Numbered from the stretch's first letter, positions 24,529 to 33,695 are shown. The stretch: DNA of 64,000 nt from Bifidobacterium sp. WK012_4_13 (GCF_041080835.1 NZ_CP129683.1:1488001-1552000); one strand, 5' to 3'. Made by a program: numbers and translations. Notes: a model not told the origin generated them from the sequence alone.

Positions 24529-25335
24529 TCACATACGATCGGCTATGAACTGCCCTGCCTTGGTGAAGCATCGCGTATAGATCAGCGTCATAATCAGTGC
24601 ATCCCCCATCATGGTGATGGCGCTCAACGCGGCGAGGACGACGAACTGATATTTTGCAGCCTCCAAGGGATTGCCTCCTGCCATGATCTGACCTGCCATC
24701 ATTCCCGGGATGAGAACTACGCCACTTGAAGCCAGCTGCGCGATTGTCGGAATGAGCCCGAGTCTGACAGCCGCGACAATGGAGGGCTTGGCCGCCTCGA
24801 AAGGACTCGCACCAAGACTGAGATATACTTCGATCTCATATCGTCGTGATGTCATATCCGAAAAGAACCGGCTCATGGCCACTGCAACCGCAGCCACAAG
24901 ATTTCCCAACATCATTCCGGTAACCGGAATGAGAATCTGCGGCGCGAACCATGGTGCGGGCCTGATAATCAACTCACTGACCACACCATCGACGATGAGC
25001 ACGCTGGCGATCAAGGTCAGAAGCACCGGAAACACCAGTCCGTGAGGTATGTCATCAGCCCGGCTCAGCGTAATCTGCACCGCGGCGAGCACCATTACCA
25101 ACAGCAAAGCGGCGACGATCCACGGATTATTCATCCTGATCACGTACTCGATGATGTATCCCATGGCGAGCAACTGGAACAGGGAGCGCAAGGTGGACCA
25201 GAGCATCGATTTGGCGATTCCAAGTTTCATGACCACGGTCAGAGCCGCAGCCAAAACAACCAAAATCAGAGTGATCAACAGGCCCCAGATATCAATGTCG
25301 TAGACGCCGGTCGCAACATTCGATGCGAGTTTCAC
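24529..25335 (-). CDS. fetB: FetB-type (UPF0014) ABC transporter permease
   Basis: 268-aa membrane protein of the UPF0014/FetB family with about seven helices and the conserved segments SLFQLLAMGYII, IPVTGMMLGN, LSLGASPFEA and LIPGMMAGQIMAGGNPLEAAKYQ. FetAB of E. coli is an iron exporter that lowers oxidative stress; orthology to that function is inferred. Its ATG overlaps the FetA stop by four bases. It is the last gene of an operon with FetA and a two-component system. Confidence 0.88.
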   Translation of the reverse strand: MKLASNVATGVYDIDIWGLLITLILVVLAAALTVVMKLGIAKSMLWSTLRSLFQLLAMGYIIEYVIRMNNPWIVAALLLVMVLAAVQITLSRADDIPHGLVFPVLLTLIASVLIVDGVVSELIIRPAPWFAPQILIPVTGMMLGNLVAAVAVAMSRFFSDMTSRRYEIEVYLSLGASPFEAAKPSIVAAVRLGLIPTIAQLASSGVVLIPGMMAGQIMAGGNPLEAAKYQFVVLAALSAITMMGDALIMTLIYTRCFTKAGQFIADRM

Positions 25336-26036
25336 AGTGCGCCTCCTTCAGACAAGCTGCCTTGTTCCAATCGAAGCGTTCGCGACGCCAATCCATCTGC
25401 ATCCCTGTGCCGCACGCGCAGGACGGCCATGCCTGTGCTCTTGGATGTTCTCTCCAAAAGGCAGGCAACCATCGTTGCACTGTCCGAATCAAGACCGGCA
25501 TCAACCTCGTCGCTGAGCAGGACTTTGGGTTTCAGCAGCAAGCTGCGAAGCAGACAAACCCGCGCCTGCTGCCCCACCGAAAGCGATAAGGGATTTCGGT
25601 CAAGCTCTACATCCTGCAATCCGAGGACATCCAGGCCTTTCCTGAGCTCCAACGGGGAGGGACGTTCCCGCGAATTGACGCTACTCCTGCTGAAACGGCC
25701 TCTTCCAAAAGAGAAGCCGAGCAGAAGTGACCCAATCACCGTTCGAGAAGTCAGGGTAGGTCGTTGAGGAAGATAGACGACCTGTCTCCTCCACTCCTGC
25801 GGATTGAAATCACGGCAGCTGCATCCTTCGAGATCCATCATTGCGCAAGCATCGGGATCCAGCATGGCAAGAGCCGTGAGCAGATGCGACTTTCCGGAAC
25901 CTGACGGACCGATGAGATCGACGATCTCCCCTCGCCCGAGCTGCAGCGAAAGCCCTGAAAACAGAATTTTTGGTTGTGTATTCGGGCCATCCTGCCCGAA
26001 TACACACGACAAATCCTCGGCTTTGAAGTATTCCAC
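25332..26036 (-). CDS. fetA: FetA-type ABC transporter ATP-binding protein
   Basis: 234-aa ATPase. Walker A GPSGSGKS near residue 43, signature LSVGQQAR (a variant of LSGGQ), Walker B VLLSDEVDAGL with a Ser/Asp pattern, and an H-loop region at RVRHRDAD. It starts at a GTG 4 bp after the histidine kinase stop and overlaps FetB. Partner of the UPF0014 permease in a predicted iron or metal exporter. Confidence 0.88.
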   Translation of the reverse strand: MEYFKAEDLSCVFGQDGPNTQPKILFSGLSLQLGRGEIVDLIGPSGSGKSHLLTALAMLDPDACAMMDLEGCSCRDFNPQEWRRQVVYLPQRPTLTSRTVIGSLLLGFSFGRGRFSRSSVNSRERPSPLELRKGLDVLGLQDVELDRNPLSLSVGQQARVCLLRSLLLKPKVLLSDEVDAGLDSDSATMVACLLERTSKSTGMAVLRVRHRDADGLASRTLRLEQGSLSEGGAL

Positions 26037-26040
26037 GCGT

Positions 26041-27054
26041 CTATTGCCTCGATTTCTTGGACACCGTTGGCAGTGTAATCATGATTGCCGTCCCATCTCC
26101 ATCAAACTGGACGACGGATATTCTCCCCTTATAACGTGACAGTACGTCACGGGTCAGTGCCAGCCCCAGACCATACCCGCGCTGTCCACTGTCTGTATCC
26201 GCCCTTGCGAACCGAGCGAAATAACGCTCAGGATCGCCCGTCATGCCCACACCATGATCACGAATCGTCACGTTGACCATTCCCTTGTCCTCTTTCGCCG
26301 TAACCTCGATAACCGAGTGCTCCGGTGAATGAGCCAGCGCATTGTCGAGAATCGCCACAAGGCAGCGTACGATGCCCGTCTCTCCGGCCATCACCGTGAT
26401 TGCGGATTCTGGCACATCAAGAACAATGGCAATGGCACGTTGATTCGCCAACACCTCCAACGCCCTGACGGCCTCCTGGATGCTCCTGCGCATATCCACC
26501 GGACGTGGGCTGTTGGCATCTTGCGCCGCCACTAACAGATCGTTGATAACCCCATCCATTCTGGCAATGTCGTTCCCGAGCTCATCCAATGCCTGACCAA
26601 CGTCTTTGCCATGCTCGACGCGATGCTTGATCAGCTCACCACGAGCACCGATAATCGCCAAAGGGGTTTTCAATTCATGACTGGCATCAGCAACAAAATT
26701 TCGTTGCAATCTCATGGCTTCATCCAGCGGACGGATTTCTTGACGCGCCAAAAACCAAGCGATAATCCCCGTGGTGGCGATAATGCCGACGACAAACAGC
26801 ACGACGAGAATCAAGGCTTTTTCGGAATCAATGACCAGAGTACCGTTGAACAATATTCCAGAGGTCACATCATCAGGGCTGATGCCCCGTTCGCTGAACT
26901 CGTGCCGGGATCCAAGAATGATGCCAACGGTCATCACCAGCGCTCCTATGATCGTCGTCACACTCATAGCGAGCATCATGCGTAGGGTGATGGATCTGAT
27001 CGCCTTCACTCCCGGCAGTCGCCCTTCGCGTTTCGAATCACCATGAGAAATCAT
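26041..27054 (-). CDS. Sensor histidine kinase
   Basis: 337 aa. Transmembrane helices near residues 24-48 and 80-103 flank a very short (about 30 residue) extracytoplasmic loop. Dimerisation/H-box VADASHELKTPLAI with phospho-acceptor His126, N-box ILDNALAHS, and G boxes DHGVGM and GYGLGLAL are intact. The tiny sensor loop suggests signal detection within the membrane, as in envelope-stress kinases. Its ATG overlaps the response regulator stop (ATGA) and it precedes fetA by 4 bp, so kinase and exporter are on one mRNA. Confidence 0.93.
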   Translation of the reverse strand: MISHGDSKREGRLPGVKAIRSITLRMMLAMSVTTIIGALVMTVGIILGSRHEFSERGISPDDVTSGILFNGTLVIDSEKALILVVLFVVGIIATTGIIAWFLARQEIRPLDEAMRLQRNFVADASHELKTPLAIIGARGELIKHRVEHGKDVGQALDELGNDIARMDGVINDLLVAAQDANSPRPVDMRRSIQEAVRALEVLANQRAIAIVLDVPESAITVMAGETGIVRCLVAILDNALAHSPEHSVIEVTAKEDKGMVNVTIRDHGVGMTGDPERYFARFARADTDSGQRGYGLGLALTRDVLSRYKGRISVVQFDGDGTAIMITLPTVSKKSRQ

Positions 27055-27782
27055 GTCAGCTCACCTTCCCTGGGAGCACCCAGACAATATCCTTTGCTCC
27101 TGACCGTTATGATGAGTTTTCTGGTCGTTTTTGCCCTGATGTATGAGACGTAGGCGTCAACCGTGCCTTCCACCGCATCTTGCCTGAACGCGGCACGAAG
27201 GAGCTCACTTCTGGTAAAGATTCGATCCGGATCGATGCACATTGTCCTGAGTAGGGATACCTCCGCAGGCGTGAGTTGGATGCTGAGACCTTCAGGTGAC
27301 TTGACCACACCTTTTTCCGCCTGAAAGTTCCAATCTCCGATGTCATATGACTGCATCTCGGCATGATAGCCGCGAAGCATCGTCCTGAGGCGGGCATTCA
27401 ACTCCTCGAAACGAAAGGGCTTGGTCAGATAGTCGTTGGCACCTCCGTCCAAGCCAGAAACGATGTCCTCAGTAGAGGCAAGAGCTGTAAGCATCAACAT
27501 TGGCACGGTGATTCCCCTTCTGCGCGCAGAGCGCACAAAATCCAAGCCATCCATATCCGGCAGACGTCGATCGACTATGGCTGCATCGTATCTGTCCATA
27601 TCCAGATGCTCGCGCGCCTGCACCGCAGTCGTGACCCAATCGACGCGGTAATCGTCCTCCAGGAGTTCGCTGAGGATGCCCCCCATGCGCAAATCATCCT
27701 CAATCAGCAGCACAAGGGGTTGAAACAGCTTCGAAGGATCAGACATGGCATAAGATTGGTGCCGATTATCCTTGTTACTCAT
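27051..27782 (-). CDS. OmpR-family response regulator
   Basis: 243 aa. Receiver domain with acidic pocket Glu28/Asp29/Asp30, phospho-acceptor Asp71 (IVDRRLPDMDGL) and Lys121 (LTKPF); C-terminal winged helix ending ISYIRAKTT...VRSKGYCLG-type. The wing sequence is somewhat divergent (IQLTPAEVSLLRTMCIDP, FTRSELLRAAF). The start could be ATG 27746 (second Met) instead. First gene of the RR-kinase-FetAB operon, 50 bp after DedA. Confidence 0.92.
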   Translation of the reverse strand: MSNKDNRHQSYAMSDPSKLFQPLVLLIEDDLRMGGILSELLEDDYRVDWVTTAVQAREHLDMDRYDAAIVDRRLPDMDGLDFVRSARRRGITVPMLMLTALASTEDIVSGLDGGANDYLTKPFRFEELNARLRTMLRGYHAEMQSYDIGDWNFQAEKGVVKSPEGLSIQLTPAEVSLLRTMCIDPDRIFTRSELLRAAFRQDAVEGTVDAYVSYIRAKTTRKLIITVRSKGYCLGAPREGELT

Positions 27783-27831
27783 TGTTCCTTCCTATGCCAA
27801 TCTGTTGAATCACTCGTGCAATCATCGCTGG

Positions 27832-28464
27832 TCAGCGATAAGACAGCCTTGCCGCAACGGCTTTGATGAGCAGCGGGATGATTGAGACGAGCACGATCAA
27901 CAGACATACCATCTCCACATGATCCGCTATCAATGGTATGCGCCCAAGGAGATACCCCATGACCGGCACGGTGATGCCCCAGATGAGGGCTCCTACGAAG
28001 TTTGCAATCGCAAAGCGACGATGGTCATATCCAGCCATGCCAATGGCGAAGGGAACAAAAGTGCGCAGAATGGGTACAAATCGAGCGAAGACTATGGCCT
28101 TTCCTCCGTGCTTATCGAAAAATCGCTTCGCCCTGTCAAGCCGGTCGGCATTCCCGCCTTGCATCCATGACTTGATTTTCTGAATATCTCCGCTTCGTTT
28201 GCCGATTTCGTAACCAAGCTGGTCACCGACGAATGCGCAGATGACGACGACCATGCAGATCAGCCACAAAGCCGTGCCCGCCATCGAGGAATCGCTCATC
28301 GCAGTGGAGGAGGCGATCATACCAAGAAGAAAGACCAGCGAATCTCCCGGAAGGAAGAAACCGATCAACAGCCCGGATTCCGCGAAGATGATTATGCACG
28401 ACACCAGCAAAGCCCACGGCCCTGCGGCATTGACGATGAATTCGGGACTGAGAAATGACTGCAT
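27832..28464 (-). CDS. DedA family membrane protein
   Basis: 210 aa, DedA/VTT (SNARE-associated) family, about five to six hydrophobic segments. Conserved features: ESGLLIGFFLPGDSLVFLLG (re-entrant loop with acidic residue), GDQLGYEIGKRSG, and FARFVPILRTFVPFAIGMAGYDHRRFAIANFVGALIW. Members flip undecaprenyl phosphate or phospholipids and support envelope integrity. It lies 50 bp upstream of the two-component operon in the same direction and divergent from the PAP2 phosphatase, itself an undecaprenyl-pyrophosphate phosphatase-type fold; the pairing suggests shared lipid-carrier recycling. Confidence 0.9.
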   Translation of the reverse strand: MQSFLSPEFIVNAAGPWALLVSCIIIFAESGLLIGFFLPGDSLVFLLGMIASSTAMSDSSMAGTALWLICMVVVICAFVGDQLGYEIGKRSGDIQKIKSWMQGGNADRLDRAKRFFDKHGGKAIVFARFVPILRTFVPFAIGMAGYDHRRFAIANFVGALIWGITVPVMGYLLGRIPLIADHVEMVCLLIVLVSIIPLLIKAVAARLSYR

Positions 28465-28641
28465 GCTCTGATCCTTCCAGCGAGGTCTGTTCCTTATGAA
28501 TCGTGACCATGCTCTCAGGCGCGCACTAAGAGAACACTAAGAATCCCTTGGCCCTGTCCGCGATTGCTCACCGCGCCATCTCACCAGAGTCTTGAGGAAT
28601 TCTTAGCATTGTCTTGGTTTGCCGCTGCAATACTTACTCGC

Positions 28642-29319
28642 ATGCGCTTTCCACTCTTCAAGCCAATGCGGCAACTGTCACGAGGCCAATGGCTGCTGCT
28701 CACCACGACATCCCTGACACTGATTTTGGTCATACCCACCGGTCGAATACTCGCTGACAGCGCATCGATCACCCGTGACGAGTCGAGAATCGTTGCGGTC
28801 TGCACATCTGCACCATCGCTGTTCAAATCGCTCTCGATGTTGATCGGGGCAGTGTTCTCGACGAACGTGACCGTCATGCTGCTGACCTTTACCCTGCTGT
28901 ATCTAGCATGGCGTTACCGAAGCGGATTACAGACCATACGCGCTGCAGTCATATCGCTCACACCTCTTGCCACAGTGCTGGTGGTGAAGATCGCCGTCGG
29001 CAGGAATCGGCCAGACACGCCCCTAGGCAGTCTTGCCTCTGACCCCAGCTTCCCCAGCGGACACGTGGCATCATCAATCGCCATCGTCACGTTGCTGCTA
29101 TTCATCATGCGCATGCACGACAGGCAACGGCCGGACGTCGCCAATATCCGAATTGTCCGCGCACGTTTGGCCTTCAAGATCCTGCTGCTGACACTGCCGG
29201 CATTGACTGCGGCGTCCAGGCTGGTGCTTGGCATGCACTATCCCAGTGACGTACTGACATCACTTGTGCTCTGCAGTTTGCTGACGTCGAGTCTCTACGC
29301 AATCACACTTCCTGAATGA
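28642..29319 (+). CDS. PAP2 family membrane phosphatase
   Basis: 225 aa, multi-span. The three PAP2 signature motifs are present: KIAVGRNRPDTP, PSFPSGHVA, and ASRLVLGMHYPSDV. Acts on lipid pyrophosphates or phosphatidic acid at the outer membrane face. The start is uncertain: ATG 28642 begins the conserved-looking part but has a poor ribosome binding site; a TTG at 28564 is in frame. Divergent from DedA. Confidence 0.85.
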   Translation: MRFPLFKPMRQLSRGQWLLLTTTSLTLILVIPTGRILADSASITRDESRIVAVCTSAPSLFKSLSMLIGAVFSTNVTVMLLTFTLLYLAWRYRSGLQTIRAAVISLTPLATVLVVKIAVGRNRPDTPLGSLASDPSFPSGHVASSIAIVTLLLFIMRMHDRQRPDVANIRIVRARLAFKILLLTLPALTAASRLVLGMHYPSDVLTSLVLCSLLTSSLYAITLPE

Positions 29320-29590
29320 GCTCAATGCACTACTGATGCCATGCCCATATCCTGCTGATTGGCAAGAAAATTAGGAAGCAAGTTTTCATCATCGAATCCA
29401 GCCAAGATTATTCCATATGTGAAATTCGCGAAGTAGTTGGAGACCGTGCTGAGCCCAGGCTCAAACTGATCCAAAGCACAGCAGAAATTCCTGTTTGGAG
29501 CGCACCTTCATCGCGTCACATCCAGTTTCTTATTATGCAAGTGAAACACATCAGGCAAGCGCAAGTGGCATTCAAACTATTCCCAAGGAC
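29320..29590. other. Intergenic region before the MerR-type promoter
   Basis: No gene seen in about 270 bp after the phosphatase. Short frames on both strands have no ribosome binding site. It ends at the MerR-type promoter of the dehydrogenase. Confidence 0.5.
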
Positions 29591-29621
29591 TTGACTTAAA
29601 GCTCACTTTAACATTTATAGT
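29591..29621 (+). promoter_or_regulatory. Second MerR-type promoter/operator, upstream of alcohol dehydrogenase
   Basis: -35 TTGACT and -10 TATAGT with a 19-bp spacer carrying the dyad TTAAAG-CTCA-CTTTAA. Fifteen of the first sixteen bases from the -35 match the site at 22297, so the same MerR regulator probably acts here. Confidence 0.75.
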
Positions 29622-29663
29622 GGCGACCGTTGGAAAGCAATAGCTAACACAAGGAGGAGCATC

Positions 29664-30677
29664 ATGCGTGGTGTCATTATGAAATCTGCGAGAGATGTGC
29701 GTGTGGAGGATGTCGAAGAGCCTCGTATTATCGAGTCGACCGATGCGGTCATCTCGTTGACTGCAACATGTATATGTGGTTCTGATCTCTGGCCGTACCG
29801 AGGCATCGAGCCCGTTGACAATCAACCCATGGGGCATGAATACGTCGGCATTGTCAAAGAGATCGGTGATGCTGTCACAACCGTGGCTCCAGGGGACTTC
29901 GTTGTGGGTTCGTTCTGTCTGTCCGATGGCACCTGTGAAATCTGTACGGCGGGATATCCTTCTCGTTGCGCAAATGGTGGTTTCATGTCCGGGTCTCAGG
30001 CCCAGAAGGTCCGTGTTCCCCTTGCCGATGGCACCCTCGTGAAAACACCTGGCATGCCGGATCCGGACCTGATTCCTTCACTGCTGGCCGCTTCGGACGT
30101 GCTCGGGACAGGATGGTTCGGGGCAGTTGCCGCAGAGTCCGGGCCGGGCAAGACCGTCGCGGTCGTCGGTGATGGCGCGGTTGGTCTGATGGCGATCCTG
30201 GCTGCGAAGCAGCTAGGCGCGGAACGCATCATCGCCATGTCGCGGCACGAATCCCGTCAAAAGCTAGCGCGGGAATTCGGTGCAACCGACATCGTTGAGG
30301 AACGAGGGGATGCCGGCGTTGCGAAGATCAAGGAACTGACCAACGGATACGGTGCGCACAGCGTCGTTGAGGCCGTAGGAACCCAGGAGTCCATGCTTCA
30401 GGCCATTCATTCGACCCGACCTGGCGGCCATGTCGGCTTTGTCGGTGTGTCCCACGATGTCGAGATTCCAGGAGGGGATCTGTTCTTCTCCGAGGTCCAT
30501 CTTTTCGGTGGCCCGGCTCCTGTGCGTCGTTTCCTGCCTGAGCTGATCAAGCTCATCTGGGAACGCAAGATCAACCCCGGGAAGGTCTTTGACCTGACGC
30601 TTCCGCTTGAGGATGCGGCGGAGGGGTACAAGGCAATGGATGAGCGCCGCGCCATCAAGGTGCTGCTGAAACCCTGA
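29664..30677 (+). CDS. Zinc-dependent alcohol dehydrogenase family protein
   Basis: 337-aa medium-chain dehydrogenase. Catalytic zinc ligands: Cys in CICGSD and GHE (MGHEYVG). Structural-zinc loop is partial: CEICTAGYPSRC. Rossmann motif VVGDGAVGLMAILAA. Resembles glutathione-independent formaldehyde or quinone/alcohol dehydrogenases. ACAAGGAGGAGCATC precedes ATG 29664. It follows the second MerR-type promoter by 43 bp. Probable role in aldehyde/alcohol detoxification. Confidence 0.92.
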   Translation: MRGVIMKSARDVRVEDVEEPRIIESTDAVISLTATCICGSDLWPYRGIEPVDNQPMGHEYVGIVKEIGDAVTTVAPGDFVVGSFCLSDGTCEICTAGYPSRCANGGFMSGSQAQKVRVPLADGTLVKTPGMPDPDLIPSLLAASDVLGTGWFGAVAAESGPGKTVAVVGDGAVGLMAILAAKQLGAERIIAMSRHESRQKLAREFGATDIVEERGDAGVAKIKELTNGYGAHSVVEAVGTQESMLQAIHSTRPGGHVGFVGVSHDVEIPGGDLFFSEVHLFGGPAPVRRFLPELIKLIWERKINPGKVFDLTLPLEDAAEGYKAMDERRAIKVLLKP

Positions 30678-30783
30678 CCTTGCCTCACCCACAGCATTGA
30701 GTCTACTCAATCTTATTCTCATCCATCATTCCAAGCTTGGATGCATTGGACAACATGACCGCTAAGGATACGTAAGGATACAT

Positions 30784-31206
30784 ATGAACGACAATTTTCA
30801 AGATAACGTGCACCATGGCATATTTCCCTTTGGGACTGAAAACGATTCATTTTCCCAATATTTCATAGGCAAAAGCTTTTTGGCCAGCCTCGTGGACGAT
30901 CCCAAGATTACTGTCAGCGTCAGTAACGTGTCATTTGAACCAGGATGCCGCAATAACTGGCACACACATAATCAAGGGTTTCAAATACTGCTGGTGACTG
31001 GTGGCGAAGGACTCTATCAGGAAGTCGGTAAACCTGCACGACATCTTCGGCCAGGAGATGTCGTCGTCGTGCACGATGGGATTAGACACTGGCACGGTGC
31101 GACCTCAGATAGTTGGTTCTCCCACATAGCCATCACGGCAGGGACAGTGCGCTGGTTCGAACCAGTAACCACTCAAGAGTACGAAGATGCCAACAACGAA
31201 CGGTAA
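30784..31206 (+). CDS. Cupin-domain protein
   Basis: 140 aa, single cupin barrel: motif 1 NNWHTHNQGFQILLVTGGEGLY (His-x-His metal ligands), motif 2 RPGDVVVVHDGIRHWHGAT. Similar to small cupins located beside carboxymuconolactone decarboxylase-family and aldo/keto reductase genes. TAAGGATACAT precedes the ATG. It begins 106 bp after the dehydrogenase and may be read from the same transcript. Enzymatic role unknown. Confidence 0.85.
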   Translation: MNDNFQDNVHHGIFPFGTENDSFSQYFIGKSFLASLVDDPKITVSVSNVSFEPGCRNNWHTHNQGFQILLVTGGEGLYQEVGKPARHLRPGDVVVVHDGIRHWHGATSDSWFSHIAITAGTVRWFEPVTTQEYEDANNER

Positions 31207-31496
31207 ACAGTGGGCAGTGACAATATGCATTCTCAGATTGTCCAAGATTCCAAGCAATGAGCACGCTGCCTGGCCACCTTTCTTCGTTGCTGCGATGCAA
31301 GTTCCGATACCCTCGTTGTTGCAAGGTCCAATAATGTTTGCCGGGCAGATACAGCCCTTTGCCTGCATTCCAAATAGCTGCTCTTGTGTGACGGCTCATC
31401 GTTTTGAGTGATTGAGCAACCTCGAAAAACAAAACCGTGGTTTGAGATGCAACGCTGCCGCCCAAGTTAATTTTCCGACTCACTAAGGAAAGAAGC

Positions 31497-32195
31497 ATGC
31501 ATATGAATATCGCAGTTCTCGGAACAGGTATGGTGGGACGAGCGCTAGCCAATAGATTAGCCGAACTTGGCCATCACGTCGCTATCGGTACGCGCAATGT
31601 CGATGCAACGTTGTCGCACACCGCAAAAGGCTCCATGGGACTTGAACCGTTCAAAGATTGGATAGAAGCTCAGGACAATGTTCGGCTGGCGACCTACAAG
31701 AAAGCGGCGGTTTCCTCCGATCTCATTGTCAATGCCGTGGCTGGAATGCACTCCATATCAGCACTTGAATCCATTGGTGCGAGAGATCTGGCAGGTAAGG
31801 TCCTTCTCGATCTAGCGATTCCTCTGGATCTGTCCAATGGGATACCGCCCACATTGGTCATATCGAACGACGACAGCCTGGGCGAACAAATCCAGCGCGC
31901 TTTCCCGAAGACACGTGTGGTGAAGGCTCTCCACACTGTCTATTATCAAGTGATGATTCACCCAGAACTGGTCCCCGGTAATCATACGATCTTCATGGGC
32001 GGTAACGATGCAGAAGCCAAGCAAGTCGTTCGGTCCGTTATCGCGTCATTTGGATGGCCCGACGAGTCGATAATCGATTTGGGAGACATTACCACCGCCC
32101 GAGCAACAGAAATGTACTCACGTCTCTTCTTCGCCTTATACGGCAAATTTGGAACATTTAATTTCAATATCAATGTGACGCGGGCAACAAAGTAA
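31497..32195 (+). CDS. NAD(P)-binding oxidoreductase, F420-dependent-NADP-reductase family
   Basis: 232 aa. N-terminal Rossmann fold IAVLGTGMVGRALANRLAELGHHVAIGTRN (GxGxxG), core typical of PF03807 NADP oxidoreductases. The family name comes from archaeal and actinobacterial F420 reductases, but no F420 synthesis gene is seen here, so the second substrate is unknown. ATGs 31497 or 31503 are both possible after AAGGAAAGAAGC. It is followed 15 bp later by the frameshifted aldo/keto reductase, so one operon. Confidence 0.8.
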   Translation: MHMNIAVLGTGMVGRALANRLAELGHHVAIGTRNVDATLSHTAKGSMGLEPFKDWIEAQDNVRLATYKKAAVSSDLIVNAVAGMHSISALESIGARDLAGKVLLDLAIPLDLSNGIPPTLVISNDDSLGEQIQRAFPKTRVVKALHTVYYQVMIHPELVPGNHTIFMGGNDAEAKQVVRSVIASFGWPDESIIDLGDITTARATEMYSRLFFALYGKFGTFNFNINVTRATK

Positions 32196-32210
32196 ACTAA
32201 GGATCATTCA

Positions 32211-33232
32211 ATGCAGTACGCACATCTTGGACGAAGCGGCTTGAAGGTCAGCCGTATCGGCTTGGGCACAATGAACTTTGACATGGTCATAGATGAAAGC
32301 CAGAGTGCGACTCTCCTTGACACCGCGGTGGACGCAGGAATCAACTTCATCGATACAGCCGATGTCTATGGCGGCCCGCAGTCCCCAGAAATGGAAAAAG
32401 GTTATGGCATCTCAGAGGAATTCATAGGCCGCTGGCTGAAGAATCATGGAAATCGCGAAAAAGTCGTGCTCGCCACGAAAGTCTATCAACCAATGGGTAT
32501 GGGCCCCAACGACCGCCATCTTTCTGCCTATCACATCAAGCGAGCTTGCGAAGAAAGCTTGCGAAGAAAGCTTGCGAAGAAAGCTTGCGAAGACTGCACA
32601 CTGATCACATAGACGTGTATCAGATGCATCATGTCGACCGTTTGACTCCCTGGGACGAAATCTGGCAAGCCATGGAGCAACTGGTCCAAGAGGGGAAAAT
32701 AATCTATGTCGGTTCAAGCAACTTCGCAGGATGGGATATTGCAACCGCACAGGCGAAGGCCGACAATCGGCATTTGTTGGGCCTGATTTCTGAGCAGGCC
32801 CACTACAATCTCAGCTCACGTGGAGTTGAGCTCGAGCTGATTTCAGCTCTGGAGTATTACGGTCTCGGTTTGATTCCCTGGAGTCCACTTGGAGGCGGAC
32901 TGCTCGCTGGAAGCTTACAAAAAAATAAAGGCTCTTCACGCCGTGATGGGGCAGGCATTGGCGGACTTCCACAGGAAGCTGAACAACTGCAATCCTCTTT
33001 GACACGTTATGAGAAACTCTGCGCAGACATTGGCGAGAGCGCCGCTAACGTTGCGATTGCTTGGTTACTCAGCAGATCTGTGGTTTCTTCCGTATTGGTC
33101 GGTTCCAGAACCAGCAGTCAACTTGTTTCAAGCCTACACGCTCTAGACATAAAGCTGACTGAAGAGACTCTTCAAGAATTGAACTTCATTTGGCCTGGTC
33201 CGGGTTCAGCACCTGAAGCATACGCGTGGTAG
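32211..33232 (+). pseudogene. Aldo/keto reductase frameshifted by a 13-bp tandem repeat
   Basis: Homologous to AKR proteins over the full length, but in two frames. Frame A, 32211-32612 (133 aa), starts MQYAHLGRSGLKVSRIGLGTMNFD and contains FIDTADVYGG (Asp, Tyr) and LATKVYQ (Lys). Frame B continues from about 32546 to 33232 with HTDHIDVYQMHHVDRL (catalytic His), NFAGWDIA and SSVLVGSRTSSQL. The break lies exactly at three full copies of CTTGCGAAGAAAG plus a partial. A normal AKR sequence (KRACEESLRRLHTDHID) results with one full copy, so the gene gained 26 bp. Everything else is intact, suggesting either recent inactivation or reversible switching. Confidence 0.85.
32545..32593 (+). repeat. 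13-bp tandem repeat inside the aldo/keto reductase
   Basis: CTTGCGAAGAAAG at 32545-32557, 32558-32570 and 32571-32583, then CTTGCGAAGA at 32584-32593: 3.8 copies. Thirteen is not a multiple of three, so each gain or loss of a unit changes the frame. One or four full copies would restore the reading frame. Confidence 0.97.
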
Positions 33233-33299
33233 ACGCAAATTCCCCTGTGTGCATTTCGTATCCAAAATGCACAGAATCAAATACGAGAATCGAGGAAAC

Positions 33300-33695
33300 A
33301 TGAAAGATTGGCGACAGCAGGCTATCGAAAAAATAACAACGACTGATGATTTTCACATCGCACCTTTCCACCCTGATAAAAAGACCACAGGAACCCTTAC
33401 GTGGATCTGGTCGGTCGTGGTCGAAGGGCGCATATTCGTTCGCGCCTGGAATGGCATAAACGGCAGATGGTATCAAGCCGCAATTGCCCAGCATTCCGGA
33501 ATTATTACCGCAGCGGGCAAGCGATATCAGGTTGAGTTTAATCCCGTGCATAGCGCTAAGCTGAACAATGATATTGACTCCGCCTATGAGAACAAATATA
33601 GGAATAGCGCGTATCTCAAACCAATGATTTCCGATGGTCCAAAGTCATCAACGGTTGAGGTCATTCTTCGCGCGAATATTCCCAATGCGGATTGA
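33300..33695 (+). CDS. DUF2255 family protein
   Basis: 131 aa. The pattern TWIWSVVVEGRIFVRAWNGINGRWYQAAI followed by a basic segment is characteristic of DUF2255, a small split-barrel-like family often near oxidoreductases. Start ATG 33300 follows GAGGAAAC; the ORF extends upstream without signal. It is 67 bp after the aldo/keto reductase. Function unknown. Confidence 0.75.
   Translation: MKDWRQQAIEKITTTDDFHIAPFHPDKKTTGTLTWIWSVVVEGRIFVRAWNGINGRWYQAAIAQHSGIITAAGKRYQVEFNPVHSAKLNNDIDSAYENKYRNSAYLKPMISDGPKSSTVEVILRANIPNAD

Noticed and set aside
32211-33232. Two independent small aldo/keto reductase genes
   Set aside because: The first half lacks the catalytic His and barrel end, the second lacks the start and Asp/Tyr/Lys; together they form one AKR broken at the repeat.
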